DNA of 40,120 nt from Streptosporangiales bacterium (GTDB lineage: Bacteria; Actinomycetota; Actinomycetes; Streptosporangiales; WHSR01). A program made the position numbers and the translations under genes. The notes beneath the pieces were generated by a model. It saw only the letters and a program-made list of their open reading frames with translations. It was not told the origin of the DNA and did no database searches. This document shows, piece by piece, positions 1 to 6,748 of this stretch; positions within the stretch are counted from its first letter, which is position 1, and each line of letters starts with the position of its first letter. The stretch is taken from positions 1-40,120 of the forward strand of contig WHSR01000051.1 in assembly GCA_009379995.1 (NCBI GenBank), in the 5' to 3' direction.

Positions 1-312
1 CAGCCGGGCGGACTGGCCGACCGCAGCGCATATCACCAGCTCGAAGAGCTCGTCCTCGGTGCAGCCCGATGCCTTTGCCGCTGCGAAGTCCGCGTCGGTG
101 ACCTGTGCCGGTCTCGTGGCGACCTTGCCGATCAGCGTGTACAGCGGCGGGGGGAGGCCGTCGTTGCTGAAGGCACGGGCTCGCTGCTCCGGCGATGCCC
201 TGCCCTCTGCGTTCAGGACGCGATCCACCAGGGCTCGGTGCGCTGCGCGCTTCTTGTCCTCATCCGGCACGGCGCCCTCCGCCTCCTCTCCGGCTCGGCT
301 ATCTGCCCTCAT
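1..312 (-). CDS. Carboxymuconolactone decarboxylase-like protein (N-terminal part, runs off the window)
   Basis: An open frame begins at ATG 312 and runs without a stop to the left edge, giving 104 codons. The readable part has a charged, disordered start, then a helical stretch containing ELFELVICAAVGQSAR. That stretch resembles the first conserved helix of the AhpD/carboxymuconolactone decarboxylase fold, where a CxxC pair would normally follow outside this window. Members are small trimeric or hexameric enzymes, either peroxidase partners or decarboxylases; the substrate cannot be told here. No clear ribosome binding site is seen before ATG 312. The gene borders the IS1380 remnant, so it may belong to the accessory island. 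Family assignment is by remembered motif only. Confidence 0.55.
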   Translation of the reverse strand, partial: MRADSRAGEEAEGAVPDEDKKRAAHRALVDRVLNAEGRASPEQRARAFSNDGLPPPLYTLIGKVATRPAQVTDADFAAAKASGCTEDELFELVICAAVGQSARL

Positions 313-392
313 ATACAAGACGATCGGCGCGTGGCCGAACAGGACACCCCGCCGGAGAATTATGTCTGCAGGCTAAGCCCGGGTCGTTACAT

Positions 393-706
393 GAAAAAGT
401 GCCTTTGACCTGGGGAGATTGGGCTTGTTGAAGTCCATCCACCGCTAGCCGAAGGCACTTTTTCCTGTGAATCCTAGCGCTGCTTGTCCCCGGATGGTGG
501 TATCTGCCGACGGCAAGGGCCTGGTGTCTGAGGCGGGCGCGGTGCTGCTGATGCAGGCACTGCGGGGTCACTGGCCTGAACCGGGCCCTGCGGGAAGCAC
601 TGGGCCGGTGGCGGGCGCCGCGGGCGGTGCATGACCCGGGCAAGGTTGTCGCGGACCTGGCGGTTGCCGTGGCGCTGGACGGGGATTGCCTGGCCGACAT
701 CCCGGC
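393..706 (+). mobile_element. Left-end remnant of an IS1380-type insertion sequence
   Basis: A perfect 13-bp inverted repeat (GAAAAAGTGCCTT at 393-405, complement at 452-464) precedes a reading frame related to IS1380-family DDE transposases. Only the left end and the first 80 or so transposase codons remain. The right part is missing, and the sequence passes directly into trpD-like coding sequence near 701-710, so the element is a dead fragment. Confidence 0.6.
467..706 (+). pseudogene. IS1380-family transposase, N-terminal fragment with frameshift
   Basis: From GTG 467 the frame reads through SADGKGLVSEAGAVLLMQAL. An extra G in the run near 564-567 then shifts the frame, and the homologous reading continues as VTGLNRALREALGRW, then RAPRAVHDPGKVVADLAVAV and DGDCLADI. 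These are typical N-terminal landmarks of actinobacterial IS1380 transposases (recalled, not searched). The catalytic DDE core is absent because the element stops at the trpD junction. Both the frameshift and the truncation make it non-functional. Confidence 0.6.
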
Positions 707-1273
707 CTGCGCCGCGTCGGCGCGGTGCGTCGAGAGATGGCGGTACCGACCGCATTCAACCTCCTGGGACCATTGATCAATCCAGCCGACCCCACCTACC
801 AGGTGGTCGGCGTGGCCGATGCGCGGATGGCGCCGGTGATCGCCGAGATCCTGGCCGCGCGTGGCCGCTCTGCCCTGGTCGTGCGCGGACAGGATGGGCT
901 CGACAAGCTCACCACGGTGACCGAGTCACGAATCTGGGTGGTGCACGAGGGCATCGCAACACCAACCCTGCTTGACCCTCGTGACCTCGGTATCTCGCGG
1001 GTCGAGCCCTCCGCTCTGGGCAACGTGGCGGCCGACAACGCCCGCGTCATGCACGCTCTGCTCAACGGACAGCGTGGACCCATGCGTGACGTGGTACTGC
1101 TCAACGCCGCGGCGGCCCTGGCGGCGACCGCCCCTTCCACAACCAACCTCCCCGAGCAACTCGCCGCAGGGATCGCCCGATGCGCAAAAGCCATCGACAC
1201 CGGAGCGGCCAACGCGACGCTGCGCCGGTGGATCGCGGTCACTCATGACACCGCAGCTACTGGTCGCGTTTGA
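707..1273 (+). pseudogene. trpD: Anthranilate phosphoribosyltransferase fragment lacking its N-terminus
   Basis: The frame from about 707 to the TGA at 1271-1273 encodes the C-terminal part (about 188 residues) of TrpD, which transfers phosphoribose to anthranilate in tryptophan synthesis. Recognisable pieces are VGAVRREMAVPTAFNLLGPL with its NPA, VVRGQDGLDKLT, and ALLNGQRGPMRDVVLLNAAA. Full-length TrpD is about 340-350 residues. The missing part includes the N-terminal helical domain and the glycine-rich GTGGD loop that binds PRPP, so the fragment should be inactive. The break coincides with the IS1380 remnant. Its 3' end overlaps the convergent DUF1801 gene by 17 bases. A functional trpD is presumably elsewhere. 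Confidence 0.75.
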
Positions 1274-1658
1274 TCTTGCGCCAGCCACCAGCTCGGTTGT
1301 TAGCGATGATGTGCTTGAACATCGCGGTGAGGGCGGGTGCGTTGATCGGTTCGCCGCGCCGGATGGCTACGGTCCGGGCGGTAGTGTTGTTGTGGCCACC
1401 GGTGATGATCCCCTCGGGATCGGGCACGATTGCGCCGTCGTAGAGGAACACGTTGACGTGGTCCTTCGCCGCCAGAAAGGCGCAGACATTGCCCTGCAAC
1501 ACGAAGTACGGACGGACTTTGAACTTGATGGTCTCGGCTACCTCGGGGTCGGCGGCGTGTACCAGATCGCGGACTTCCCGGCAGATGGCCTGCTGCCAGC
1601 CCGGCAGAGAGTTGATGTACTCGTCGACGCGTGGATCAACTGCGTAAGTCATGTTCAT
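1257..1658 (-). CDS. DUF1801 (YdhG-like) domain protein
   Basis: A 133-residue protein starting MNMTYAVDPRVDEYINSLPG and ending GGWRKIKRDQ. The pattern (helical N-terminus with a short LPGWQQ turn, then DPEVAETIKFKVRPYF and an NVFLYDGAIV strand) fits the DUF1801/YdhG family of small proteins of unknown biochemical role. ATG 1658 was chosen because GGAGAAGG lies just upstream and the family begins near this point. The frame stays open for about 90 codons further upstream, but that part does not look like the family. The 3' end overlaps the trpD fragment. It sits inside the decayed island and may be cargo. Confidence 0.7.
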   Translation of the reverse strand: MNMTYAVDPRVDEYINSLPGWQQAICREVRDLVHAADPEVAETIKFKVRPYFVLQGNVCAFLAAKDHVNVFLYDGAIVPDPEGIITGGHNNTTARTVAIRRGEPINAPALTAMFKHIIANNRAGGWRKIKRDQ

Positions 1659-1902
1659 ACCTTCTCCGTGACGGCGCTTTAGACCATGGTTCTCGCCAGG
1701 ATCGTGCTCTGTGAGCCACCCAGCCGTCCTTGCCGCGCGTTCTGTCGCCGCACTGGGCATGCGCCACCGCCAGAGTCCGACGATCAGCGCGATGGCGAGC
1801 GTGCCCGCGACAAGCGGGTGCGGCGGCGCAGCGGCGGCAGCGTATGGACGGTCAGCGGCGGGTTGCCGGAGCGGAGCCGACGTCGGTTCTGAGATGCGAA
1901 AC
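1659..1902. other. Intergenic stretch with no convincing gene
   Basis: Between the DUF1801 start and the first hairpin I see no supported gene. The minus frame of DUF1801 extends upstream through a hydrophobic run (PLVAGTLAIALIVGLW), which could be the decayed tail of a membrane protein or chance in GC-rich DNA. It has no plausible start with a ribosome binding site. Confidence 0.4.
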
Positions 1903-1926
1903 GCCCGGCCATCAGGACCGGGCTTC
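1903..1926. terminator. Hairpin, copy 1 of a pair flanking the hicAB module
   Basis: GCCCGG (1903-1908) pairs with CCGGGC (1918-1923) around CCATCAGGA, followed by TTC. It is the same element as 2653-2675 apart from one extra A in the loop. It could act as a terminator for the DUF1801 side or be a mobile hairpin unit. Confidence 0.5.
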
Positions 1927-1949
1927 ACGTGACCCAGCCATGTACATGT

Positions 1950-1989
1950 GTCTAGCTGCTGGACAGTTGCCTTGTCTAGCGACTAGACT
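1950..1989 (+). promoter_or_regulatory. hicAB promoter embedded in two palindromic operators
   Basis: Two 15-bp palindromes lie 24 bp apart: GTCTAG-CTG-CTGGAC (1950-1964, one mismatch) and GTCTAG-CGA-CTAGAC (1974-1988, perfect arms). A -35-like TGGACA (1960-1965) and a -10 TAGACT (1984-1989), 18 bp apart, overlap the right halves of the two operators. The -10 box ends 7 nt before GTG 1997, so the transcript should be leaderless. This arrangement suits autorepression by the helix-turn-helix of the downstream antitoxin. Confidence 0.6.
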
Positions 1990-1996
1990 TATCCTT

Positions 1997-2206
1997 GTGA
2001 AGGCAAAGGACGTCAACAGGGCGATCGAGAGGCGCGGCGGCTACGTGATACGCCAGGTCGGTTCGCATCGACGCTACGAAGCCGTAAGTGGCGAAACAAA
2101 GTGCCGCACCGTCGTCTCTCAGCACCCGGGCGACATGCCCAAGGGAACGCTGCGGCAGATCGAGAAAGACATGGAGCCCGTGTTCGGGAAGGGATGGCTG
2201 CGATGA
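1997..2206 (+). CDS. hicA: HicA-type mRNA interferase toxin (YcfA family)
   Basis: A 69-residue protein beginning at GTG 1997 (VKAKDVNRAIERRGGYVIRQ). It has the HicA signature: a short dsRBD-like fold with the catalytic His in GSHRRYEA and the C-terminal PGDMPKGTLRQIEKD segment. HicA toxins cleave translated mRNAs and are neutralised by a HicB partner encoded immediately downstream. The length is normal for the family. The start is supported by the -10 box 7 nt upstream; no ATG is available. The stop overlaps the next start in ATGA (2203-2206), so the pair is translationally coupled in the toxin-first order usual for hicAB. Confidence 0.85.
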   Translation: MKAKDVNRAIERRGGYVIRQVGSHRRYEAVSGETKCRTVVSQHPGDMPKGTLRQIEKDMEPVFGKGWLR

Positions 2207-2628
2207 GCTACCGCGTGGTGGTGACCCGCGAAGACGGGGCGTGGCTGGCCGACGTCCCCGAACTGGAGGGGGCACACACGTGGGCGGGCAACCTTCCTGC
2301 TCTCGACCAGGCTGTGCGTGAGGTGATCGTACTCGCCGAGGATATGCCGGATGAGGTTATACCTCGTCTGGAACTCGACTACGAGTACCACACCGGTGAC
2401 GACCAGGTTGACGTTGAAGCGGCCGATCTTCGTCGTGAGCGCGCCCGCGTCGCCCGGCTGGAACGTCAGGTGGCAGCGCAGACCGATCTGATGGCTCGGC
2501 GGCTGGTCTCTCGCGGGTATTCGGTGCGGGACGCGGCCGCGTTGACGGGTGTGTCCCATCAGCGGGTGTCTCAGTTGGCGCCGCGCAGGGGGCGGGGGAT
2601 TCGCCGCCGAGCGCAAGTCGACGCCTAA
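2203..2628 (+). CDS. hicB: HicB-type antitoxin with C-terminal helix-turn-helix
   Basis: 141 residues from ATG 2203, overlapping hicA by 4 bases. The first 50 or so residues (MSYRVVVTREDGAWLADVPE and on) match the partly degraded RNase-H-like HicB fold that wraps the toxin. The middle is charged and helical (ADLRRERARVARLERQ, probably a short coiled coil). The end YSVRDAAALTGVSHQRVSQL is a good helix-turn-helix, so the protein can also bind DNA; the twin palindromes at 1950-1988 are its likely operators. Longer than the shortest HicB proteins because of the linker. Second gene of a two-gene operon in a decayed island. Confidence 0.8.
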   Translation: MSYRVVVTREDGAWLADVPELEGAHTWAGNLPALDQAVREVIVLAEDMPDEVIPRLELDYEYHTGDDQVDVEAADLRRERARVARLERQVAAQTDLMARRLVSRGYSVRDAAALTGVSHQRVSQLAPRRGRGIRRRAQVDA

Positions 2629-2652
2629 CATTCACCGCTCTACATGCAGAAG

Positions 2653-2675
2653 GCCCGGCCATCGGACCGGGCTTC
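2653..2675. terminator. Hairpin, copy 2 of the pair flanking hicAB
   Basis: GCCCGG (2653-2658) pairs with CCGGGC (2667-2672) 24 bp after the hicB stop, in the right place to terminate hicAB. It is a direct repeat of 1903-1926 with one base missing. Confidence 0.55.
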
Positions 2676-2683
2676 GGGGATAG

Positions 2684-2752
2684 GTGTCCCTCTGGCGGGA
2701 AACCGGTCTCGACATCAAGATCGTGTCGGATCAGCTCGGCCACTCGACGACG
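2684..2752 (+). pseudogene. Tyrosine recombinase (integrase) C-terminal fragment
   Basis: The frame around 2684-2752 reads LWRETGLDIKIVSDQLGHST, matching the stretch just before the catalytic tyrosine in actinobacterial phage/ICE integrases, including the LGHS box. The match stops abruptly at about 2752, where the IS481-type fragment begins in another frame, so the nucleophilic Tyr is lost. It sits about 310 bases from the 3' end of tRNA-Ser, where such integrases commonly act. Confidence 0.6.
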
Positions 2753-3021
2753 CCCACGACCGCGTCCGCCGCGACCGCGTCGACGAAGACGCCCGGGCCG
2801 GATCCGTCACCCTCCGCGTCGCCGGGCGGCTGCACCACATCGGCGTCGGCCGAACCCACGCCCGAACCCCCGTCCTCATGCTCATCCACGACCTCCACAT
2901 CCGGGTACTCAACGCCGCCACCGGCGAACTGCTCCGCGAGCTCGAACTCGACCCCACCCGCGACTACCAACCCACCGGCCGACCAGCCGGCCCCCCACAC
3001 AGAAAACCCCGAACCCAATGA
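2752..3021 (+). pseudogene. IS481-type transposase, C-terminal fragment
   Basis: About 90 codons ending at TGA 3019-3021 and reading VTLRVAGRLHHIGVGRTHAR, then HDLHIRVLNAATGELLRELE and DPTRDYQPTG. This is the characteristic tail of IS481-family transposases in actinobacteria (recalled). The integrase-core domain with the DDE residues is missing upstream. The stop overlaps a hairpin, GAACCC (3011-3016) with GGGTTC (3022-3027), which is likely part of the element end. Confidence 0.65.
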
Positions 3022-3027
3022 GGGTTC
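3011..3027. terminator. Hairpin at the end of the IS481-type remnant
   Basis: GAACCC at 3011-3016 and GGGTTC at 3022-3027 form a 6-bp stem with loop AATGA, spanning the transposase stop codon. It could be a terminator or belong to the IS end. Confidence 0.4.
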
Positions 3028-3060
3028 AGGGTGTTTCCCATGTCTTGAGAGATCACACAG

Positions 3061-3150
3061 CGGAGGGCGTGGGATTCGAACCCACGGTGACGGGAATACC
3101 GCCACAGCGGTTTTCAAGACCGCCGCCATCGGCCGCTAGGCGAGCCCTCC
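3061..3150 (-). tRNA. tRNA-Ser (anticodon UGA)
   Basis: Read on the minus strand, the acceptor arm GGAGGGC pairs with GCCCTCC. The anticodon arm GCGGT-CTTGAAA-ACCGC carries TGA, there is a long class II variable arm, and the T arm contains GTGGGTTCGAATCCCAC. The base after the acceptor stem is G, the expected discriminator for tRNA-Ser. CCA is not encoded. The 3' end faces the decayed island, consistent with past integration there. Confidence 0.95.
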
Positions 3151-3244
3151 GCCGCCATTGTGCCCGATGGCGCGGCATGCTCGCGCCCCTACCGGGGACC
3201 GTGCGGACGCCGACCAGGCGGCGGGTATCCGTCGCCCGGCTCGG

Positions 3245-5464
3245 TCACCAGGCCGAGCGCACCGCTCTTGCTTGGGCGAAACCGTCGCCAACGGTGGCGG
3301 CGAGCTGCAGGTACGCGTCGCGGGTCTCCGGGCGCAGCCGTTCCAGGTCGACCTCGGCGCCCTCTTCCAGGTGAGGGTCGTAAGGAACGCGCACCACGGC
3401 GCGGCAGCGGGTAGCGAAATGCTGCTGCAACCGGTCGATGTCCACCGTGCTCTTGCTCTTCGGCCGCACGGTGGACAGCACCACCACCGCGTTCCACACC
3501 AGCTCGCGGTAGTCATGCGCCTCCAGCCAGTCCAGGGTGGCGCTCGCGCTGCGGGCTCCATCGACCGACGGAGAACTCACCAGGACGATCTGTTCCGCCA
3601 GCCCTAGCACCCCGGCCATCGCCGAGTGCAACAGACCGGTACCGCAGTCGGTGATGCAGATCGAGTAGTAGTGCTCCAGCACCCGGGCGACCGCCCGGTA
3701 GTCCTCCTCGCTGAACGCCTCCGAGACGGCCGGGTCATGGTCGGAGGCCAGCACCTCGAGGCGGCTCGGCGCCTGCGAGGTGAAGGCCCGCACGTCCGCG
3801 TACCGCTGGATCTGCATCCGCTCGTTCAGCAGATCCCGCACCGTGGTGGCGGTCTCCAGCCGCACCTTGTCGGAAAGCGTGCCGCGGTCCGGGTTCGCGT
3901 CGACGGCGATGACCCGATCGCCCCGCAGCGACGCCAGCGTCGCCCCGAGACCGACGGTGCTGGTGGTCTTGCCGACGCCACCCTTCAGGCTCATCACGGC
4001 CACGCGGTGGTGCCCGCCCGCCACCGGCGTACGGATCCGGTGGACCAGCTCCCGCCTACGGAGCTCGGCCGGGGACTCACCGGGTTGGAGGACTCCGCCG
4101 CTGGCCTTGTACACGGCGCGACGCCAGCCGTGGGACGGGGGTCGCTTGCGGCCGCGCAGCAGCGTCTCCGGGCTCAGGCTGTCCGCGGTCTGCGGCACTG
4201 GAGGCTGCGCATACGGCGCCTGCTGCGGGTAGTACGGGTAGGCCTGTGGGGGCCCGTAGCCTTGCGGGCCCTGCGGTGCCTGCGGCCCGGTCGGCGGTGC
4301 GGGCGGTGAAGCGTAAGCGGGGCCGTCGAACGGCAGCAGGGGCGGCTGCTCCTGCTGCGCGTACGGCGGCATCTGGTACGTCGCGTCCTCGTACCCGGCC
4401 GGTACACCGGGCTGCTCGTGGGCGACCCCACCCGTGTCGTAGGGCGGGCCATACGCCTGCGTACCATAGGGCTGGGATTCGTACGCCGCTGGGTCGTACG
4501 GGGGCGCACCCGGCTGAGCTCCGTACTGTGCCCCGTAGTACTGGTCCTCGGGGGGACGCTGCTCGTACTGCGGCTCCGGCGGCTGCCCGCTCGCGTCGTA
4601 CGGCGCCGCCTCGTACGGCGCCGTTTGGTACGAGGTCATCTCGTAGGGAGGCATCTCGTACGGGCTTGCCGGAGGCGGGCCCGGCGGTGGGGCGTCGGCA
4701 CCGTTCTGGTACGGCGCGGGCGCACCCTCCTCGAAGCCCTGCTGATCCTCCTGGCCCGGCCCGGCGTAGGGGGCCGGGCTCGACGGTGGTGGGTAGGGCT
4801 GTGCGACGTCCTGCGGCGCGTGCTCCTGCGGCGCGTGCTCCTGCGGCGGGGCGTCCTGGAACGGGGCGTTCTGAGGCGGGGGCCCGTAGTACTGCCCGGG
4901 GTCGTAGGAACCGGGCGCGTAAGGCGCCGGCGCGTACTGCTGCTCCTGCGGGTACGGTCCGGGCGGTTGCCCCCCGTAGGGCCCCTGCTCGTACGGCTGC
5001 TGCGCGTACGGCGGAGGAGGCGGCAGGTAACCCGGAGGTGCCTCGGACCACGGGTGCGGGCCGTACGGCTCGGGGGAGCCGTACGGTGCGTCCTCGGGCC
5101 CGTACGAGTAGTAGTCGGGCCCGTACGGGTAGTCCGGCCCGTACGGCGAGGCCGCGCTGTAGGGGGAGTCCACGCCGGCGACGGACCCGGCCTCGGGCAC
5201 ATCCGAGGGAGGTCCCTGCACCTGGTCGCTCTCCGCACCCTCGGGGCCGGGGGATTCGGCGTGGCCAGGGGGCTCGGCGTGGCCGGGCTCGTGGCCGGAC
5301 TCGGCTGGCTGTGGGGGCTGCGGGGACTGCGCGACAGCCTCCTCGCCGCCCGAAGCCGGCTCCCAGTACATCTGGTCAAGCGAGGAACGGTGCTCCTCGA
5401 ACGCCTGCCCGTCGCCCGCGTGGGACTCATGAGGCTGGTCGTAATCGTCCCTTCCCACCGTCAT
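3245..5464 (-). CDS. MinD/ParA-like ATPase with long Tyr-Gly-Pro-rich disordered N-terminus
   Basis: 739 residues from ATG 5464. Residues 1-440 or so are low complexity, dominated by PYG, PYA and QPP units with acidic stretches and no fold. Residues 488-739 are a MinD/ParA-type P-loop ATPase: deviant Walker A KGGVGKTT near residue 494, VIAVDANPDRGTLSD as the switch region, ITDCGTG as Walker B. The layout resembles EspI of mycobacterial ESX loci, but no ESX genes are nearby. Such ATPases position membrane or secretion complexes; the partner is unknown. GGGGGA abuts ATG 5464 unusually closely; a -10 TAGGCT (5511-5516 on the plus strand) gives a leader of about 40 nt. In-frame alternatives are the Met codon 33 codons downstream or upstream GTGs. 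Divergent from the quinone oxidoreductase. Confidence 0.8.
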   Translation of the reverse strand: MTVGRDDYDQPHESHAGDGQAFEEHRSSLDQMYWEPASGGEEAVAQSPQPPQPAESGHEPGHAEPPGHAESPGPEGAESDQVQGPPSDVPEAGSVAGVDSPYSAASPYGPDYPYGPDYYSYGPEDAPYGSPEPYGPHPWSEAPPGYLPPPPPYAQQPYEQGPYGGQPPGPYPQEQQYAPAPYAPGSYDPGQYYGPPPQNAPFQDAPPQEHAPQEHAPQDVAQPYPPPSSPAPYAGPGQEDQQGFEEGAPAPYQNGADAPPPGPPPASPYEMPPYEMTSYQTAPYEAAPYDASGQPPEPQYEQRPPEDQYYGAQYGAQPGAPPYDPAAYESQPYGTQAYGPPYDTGGVAHEQPGVPAGYEDATYQMPPYAQQEQPPLLPFDGPAYASPPAPPTGPQAPQGPQGYGPPQAYPYYPQQAPYAQPPVPQTADSLSPETLLRGRKRPPSHGWRRAVYKASGGVLQPGESPAELRRRELVHRIRTPVAGGHHRVAVMSLKGGVGKTTSTVGLGATLASLRGDRVIAVDANPDRGTLSDKVRLETATTVRDLLNERMQIQRYADVRAFTSQAPSRLEVLASDHDPAVSEAFSEEDYRAVARVLEHYYSICITDCGTGLLHSAMAGVLGLAEQIVLVSSPSVDGARSASATLDWLEAHDYRELVWNAVVVLSTVRPKSKSTVDIDRLQQHFATRCRAVVRVPYDPHLEEGAEVDLERLRPETRDAYLQLAATVGDGFAQARAVRSAW

Positions 5465-5569
5465 TCCCCCAAATAGGCCGCTGGCCGGCACAAACACCAC
5501 GTTCAGCGACAGCCTAAGCGACGCAGCGGCATCAACCGAAGTCGCAGGAGCCACACTGGCACAAATCGC

Positions 5570-5575
5570 TAACGT
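5570..5575 (+). promoter_or_regulatory. -10 box of the quinone oxidoreductase gene (leaderless)
   Basis: TAACGT ends 7 nt before ATG 5583. This fits a leaderless transcript and argues against the GTG at 5574, which lies inside the box. No good -35 is visible. Confidence 0.45.
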
Positions 5576-5582
5576 GACCATC

Positions 5583-6578
5583 ATGCATGCGATTGTGATT
5601 GAGCGTCCCGGTGATGCCGATGTCCTGCGCTGGACCGAGGTCCAGGACCCCGAGCCCCGCCCCGGTGAGGTCCTCGTCGACGTGGTGGCGAGCGCCGTCA
5701 ACCGCGCCGACATCCTGCAGCGTCAGGGGTTCTACGATCCGCCGCCGGGCGCATCGCCCTACCCCGGCCTGGAGTGCTCCGGCCGGGTCGCCGCCCTGGG
5801 CGAGGGCGTCGACGGCGTTCGGGTGGGCGACGAGGTCTGTGCCCTGCTGACCGGGGGCGGGTACGCGGAGCGGGTAGCGGTGCCCGTGGATCAACTGCTC
5901 GGTGTGCCGGAGGGGGTCTCGCTGGTCGAGGCGGCCGGGCTGCCGGAGGTGGCCTGCACGATCGAGGCGAACGTCTTCATGCTCGGCCAGCTGCGCCCCG
6001 GCGAGACGTTCCTGGTGCACGGCGGCGCGAGCGGCATCGGGACCATGGCGATCCAGCTCGCCCGCGAACACGGGGCCCAGGTGCTGTGCACCGCCGGAAC
6101 GGCGGAGAAGCTGCAACGATGCCGCGAGCTCGGCGCGGACGTGGCCATCAACTACCGCGAGGAGGACTTCGTCGCACGGGTGAAGGCCGAGACCGACGGC
6201 CGGGGCGCCGACGTCATCTTGGACAACATGGGCGGGAGCTACCTGCCGCGCAACGTCAACGCGCTGGCCGTGGGCGGCCGGCTGCTCGTCATCGGCCTGC
6301 AGGGCGGGCGCAAGGGCGAGCTCGACCTCGGCAAGCTGCTCGCCAAGCGGGGTGCCGTGTACGCGGGTTCGCTGCGCGCCCGGCCGCCCAAGGAAAAGGC
6401 ACAGATCGTGGCGGCGGTGGCCGAGCATGTCTGGCCGGCCATCGTCTCCGGTGCGGTGCGTCCCATCATCGACCGAAGGATCGCGATGCGGGACGCCGCG
6501 CAGGCGCATCGGGTGGTGGAGGACAGCGCCCACGTCGGCAAGGTGCTCCTGCTGGCCGCGGACGACGCGGGCCGGTGA
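5583..6578 (+). CDS. NAD(P)H:quinone oxidoreductase / zinc-independent MDR family (PIG3-like)
   Basis: 331 residues starting MHAIVIERPGDADVLRWTEV. It is a medium-chain dehydrogenase/reductase of the quinone oxidoreductase branch: GroES-like N-terminal domain (AVNRADILQRQGFYDPPPG), then a Rossmann domain with HGGASGIGTMAIQLA as the nucleotide-binding loop. The catalytic zinc ligands of alcohol dehydrogenases are absent, as expected for the branch. Members reduce quinones with NADPH or detoxify reactive carbonyls in the cytosol. ATG 5583 was preferred because of the -10 box 7 nt upstream; GTG 5574 is the in-frame alternative. Monocistronic, divergent from the MinD-like gene. Confidence 0.85.
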   Translation: MHAIVIERPGDADVLRWTEVQDPEPRPGEVLVDVVASAVNRADILQRQGFYDPPPGASPYPGLECSGRVAALGEGVDGVRVGDEVCALLTGGGYAERVAVPVDQLLGVPEGVSLVEAAGLPEVACTIEANVFMLGQLRPGETFLVHGGASGIGTMAIQLAREHGAQVLCTAGTAEKLQRCRELGADVAINYREEDFVARVKAETDGRGADVILDNMGGSYLPRNVNALAVGGRLLVIGLQGGRKGELDLGKLLAKRGAVYAGSLRARPPKEKAQIVAAVAEHVWPAIVSGAVRPIIDRRIAMRDAAQAHRVVEDSAHVGKVLLLAADDAGR

Positions 6579-6748
6579 CCCAGCCGACGGCCCGGCCGGT
6601 CATCGGGAGAGGATCGCCCGTCTACCCTGGGTACGCAGGAGCGGGGTTGCGTAGGCCGGGGCGAGGCTCCAGGTACGCCGAAGGCGAAGTTCCACAGGTC
6701 CGAAGGATCGAGTCGCGATCCCCTTGTCACGTCGGGAAGACTGAACAC

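Noticed and set aside
1659..1928. Upstream extension of the DUF1801 frame with a hydrophobic run
   Set aside because: No homology recalled, and the ribosome binding site and family start point both favour 1658; GC-rich frames stay open by chance.
4799..4860. Short tandem repeats reading QEHAP on the minus strand
   Set aside because: Looks like codon-level repetition inside the disordered coding region, not a CRISPR array or separate repeat.
4246..5517. Long plus-strand frames opposite the MinD-like gene
   Set aside because: They are antisense shadows of the YGP-rich coding repeats, very Arg-rich, with no domain.
5774..6748. Plus-strand frame running through the quinone reductase into bpa
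   Set aside because: Only its end (from 6749) is real bpa; the first part is an alternate frame of the reductase.
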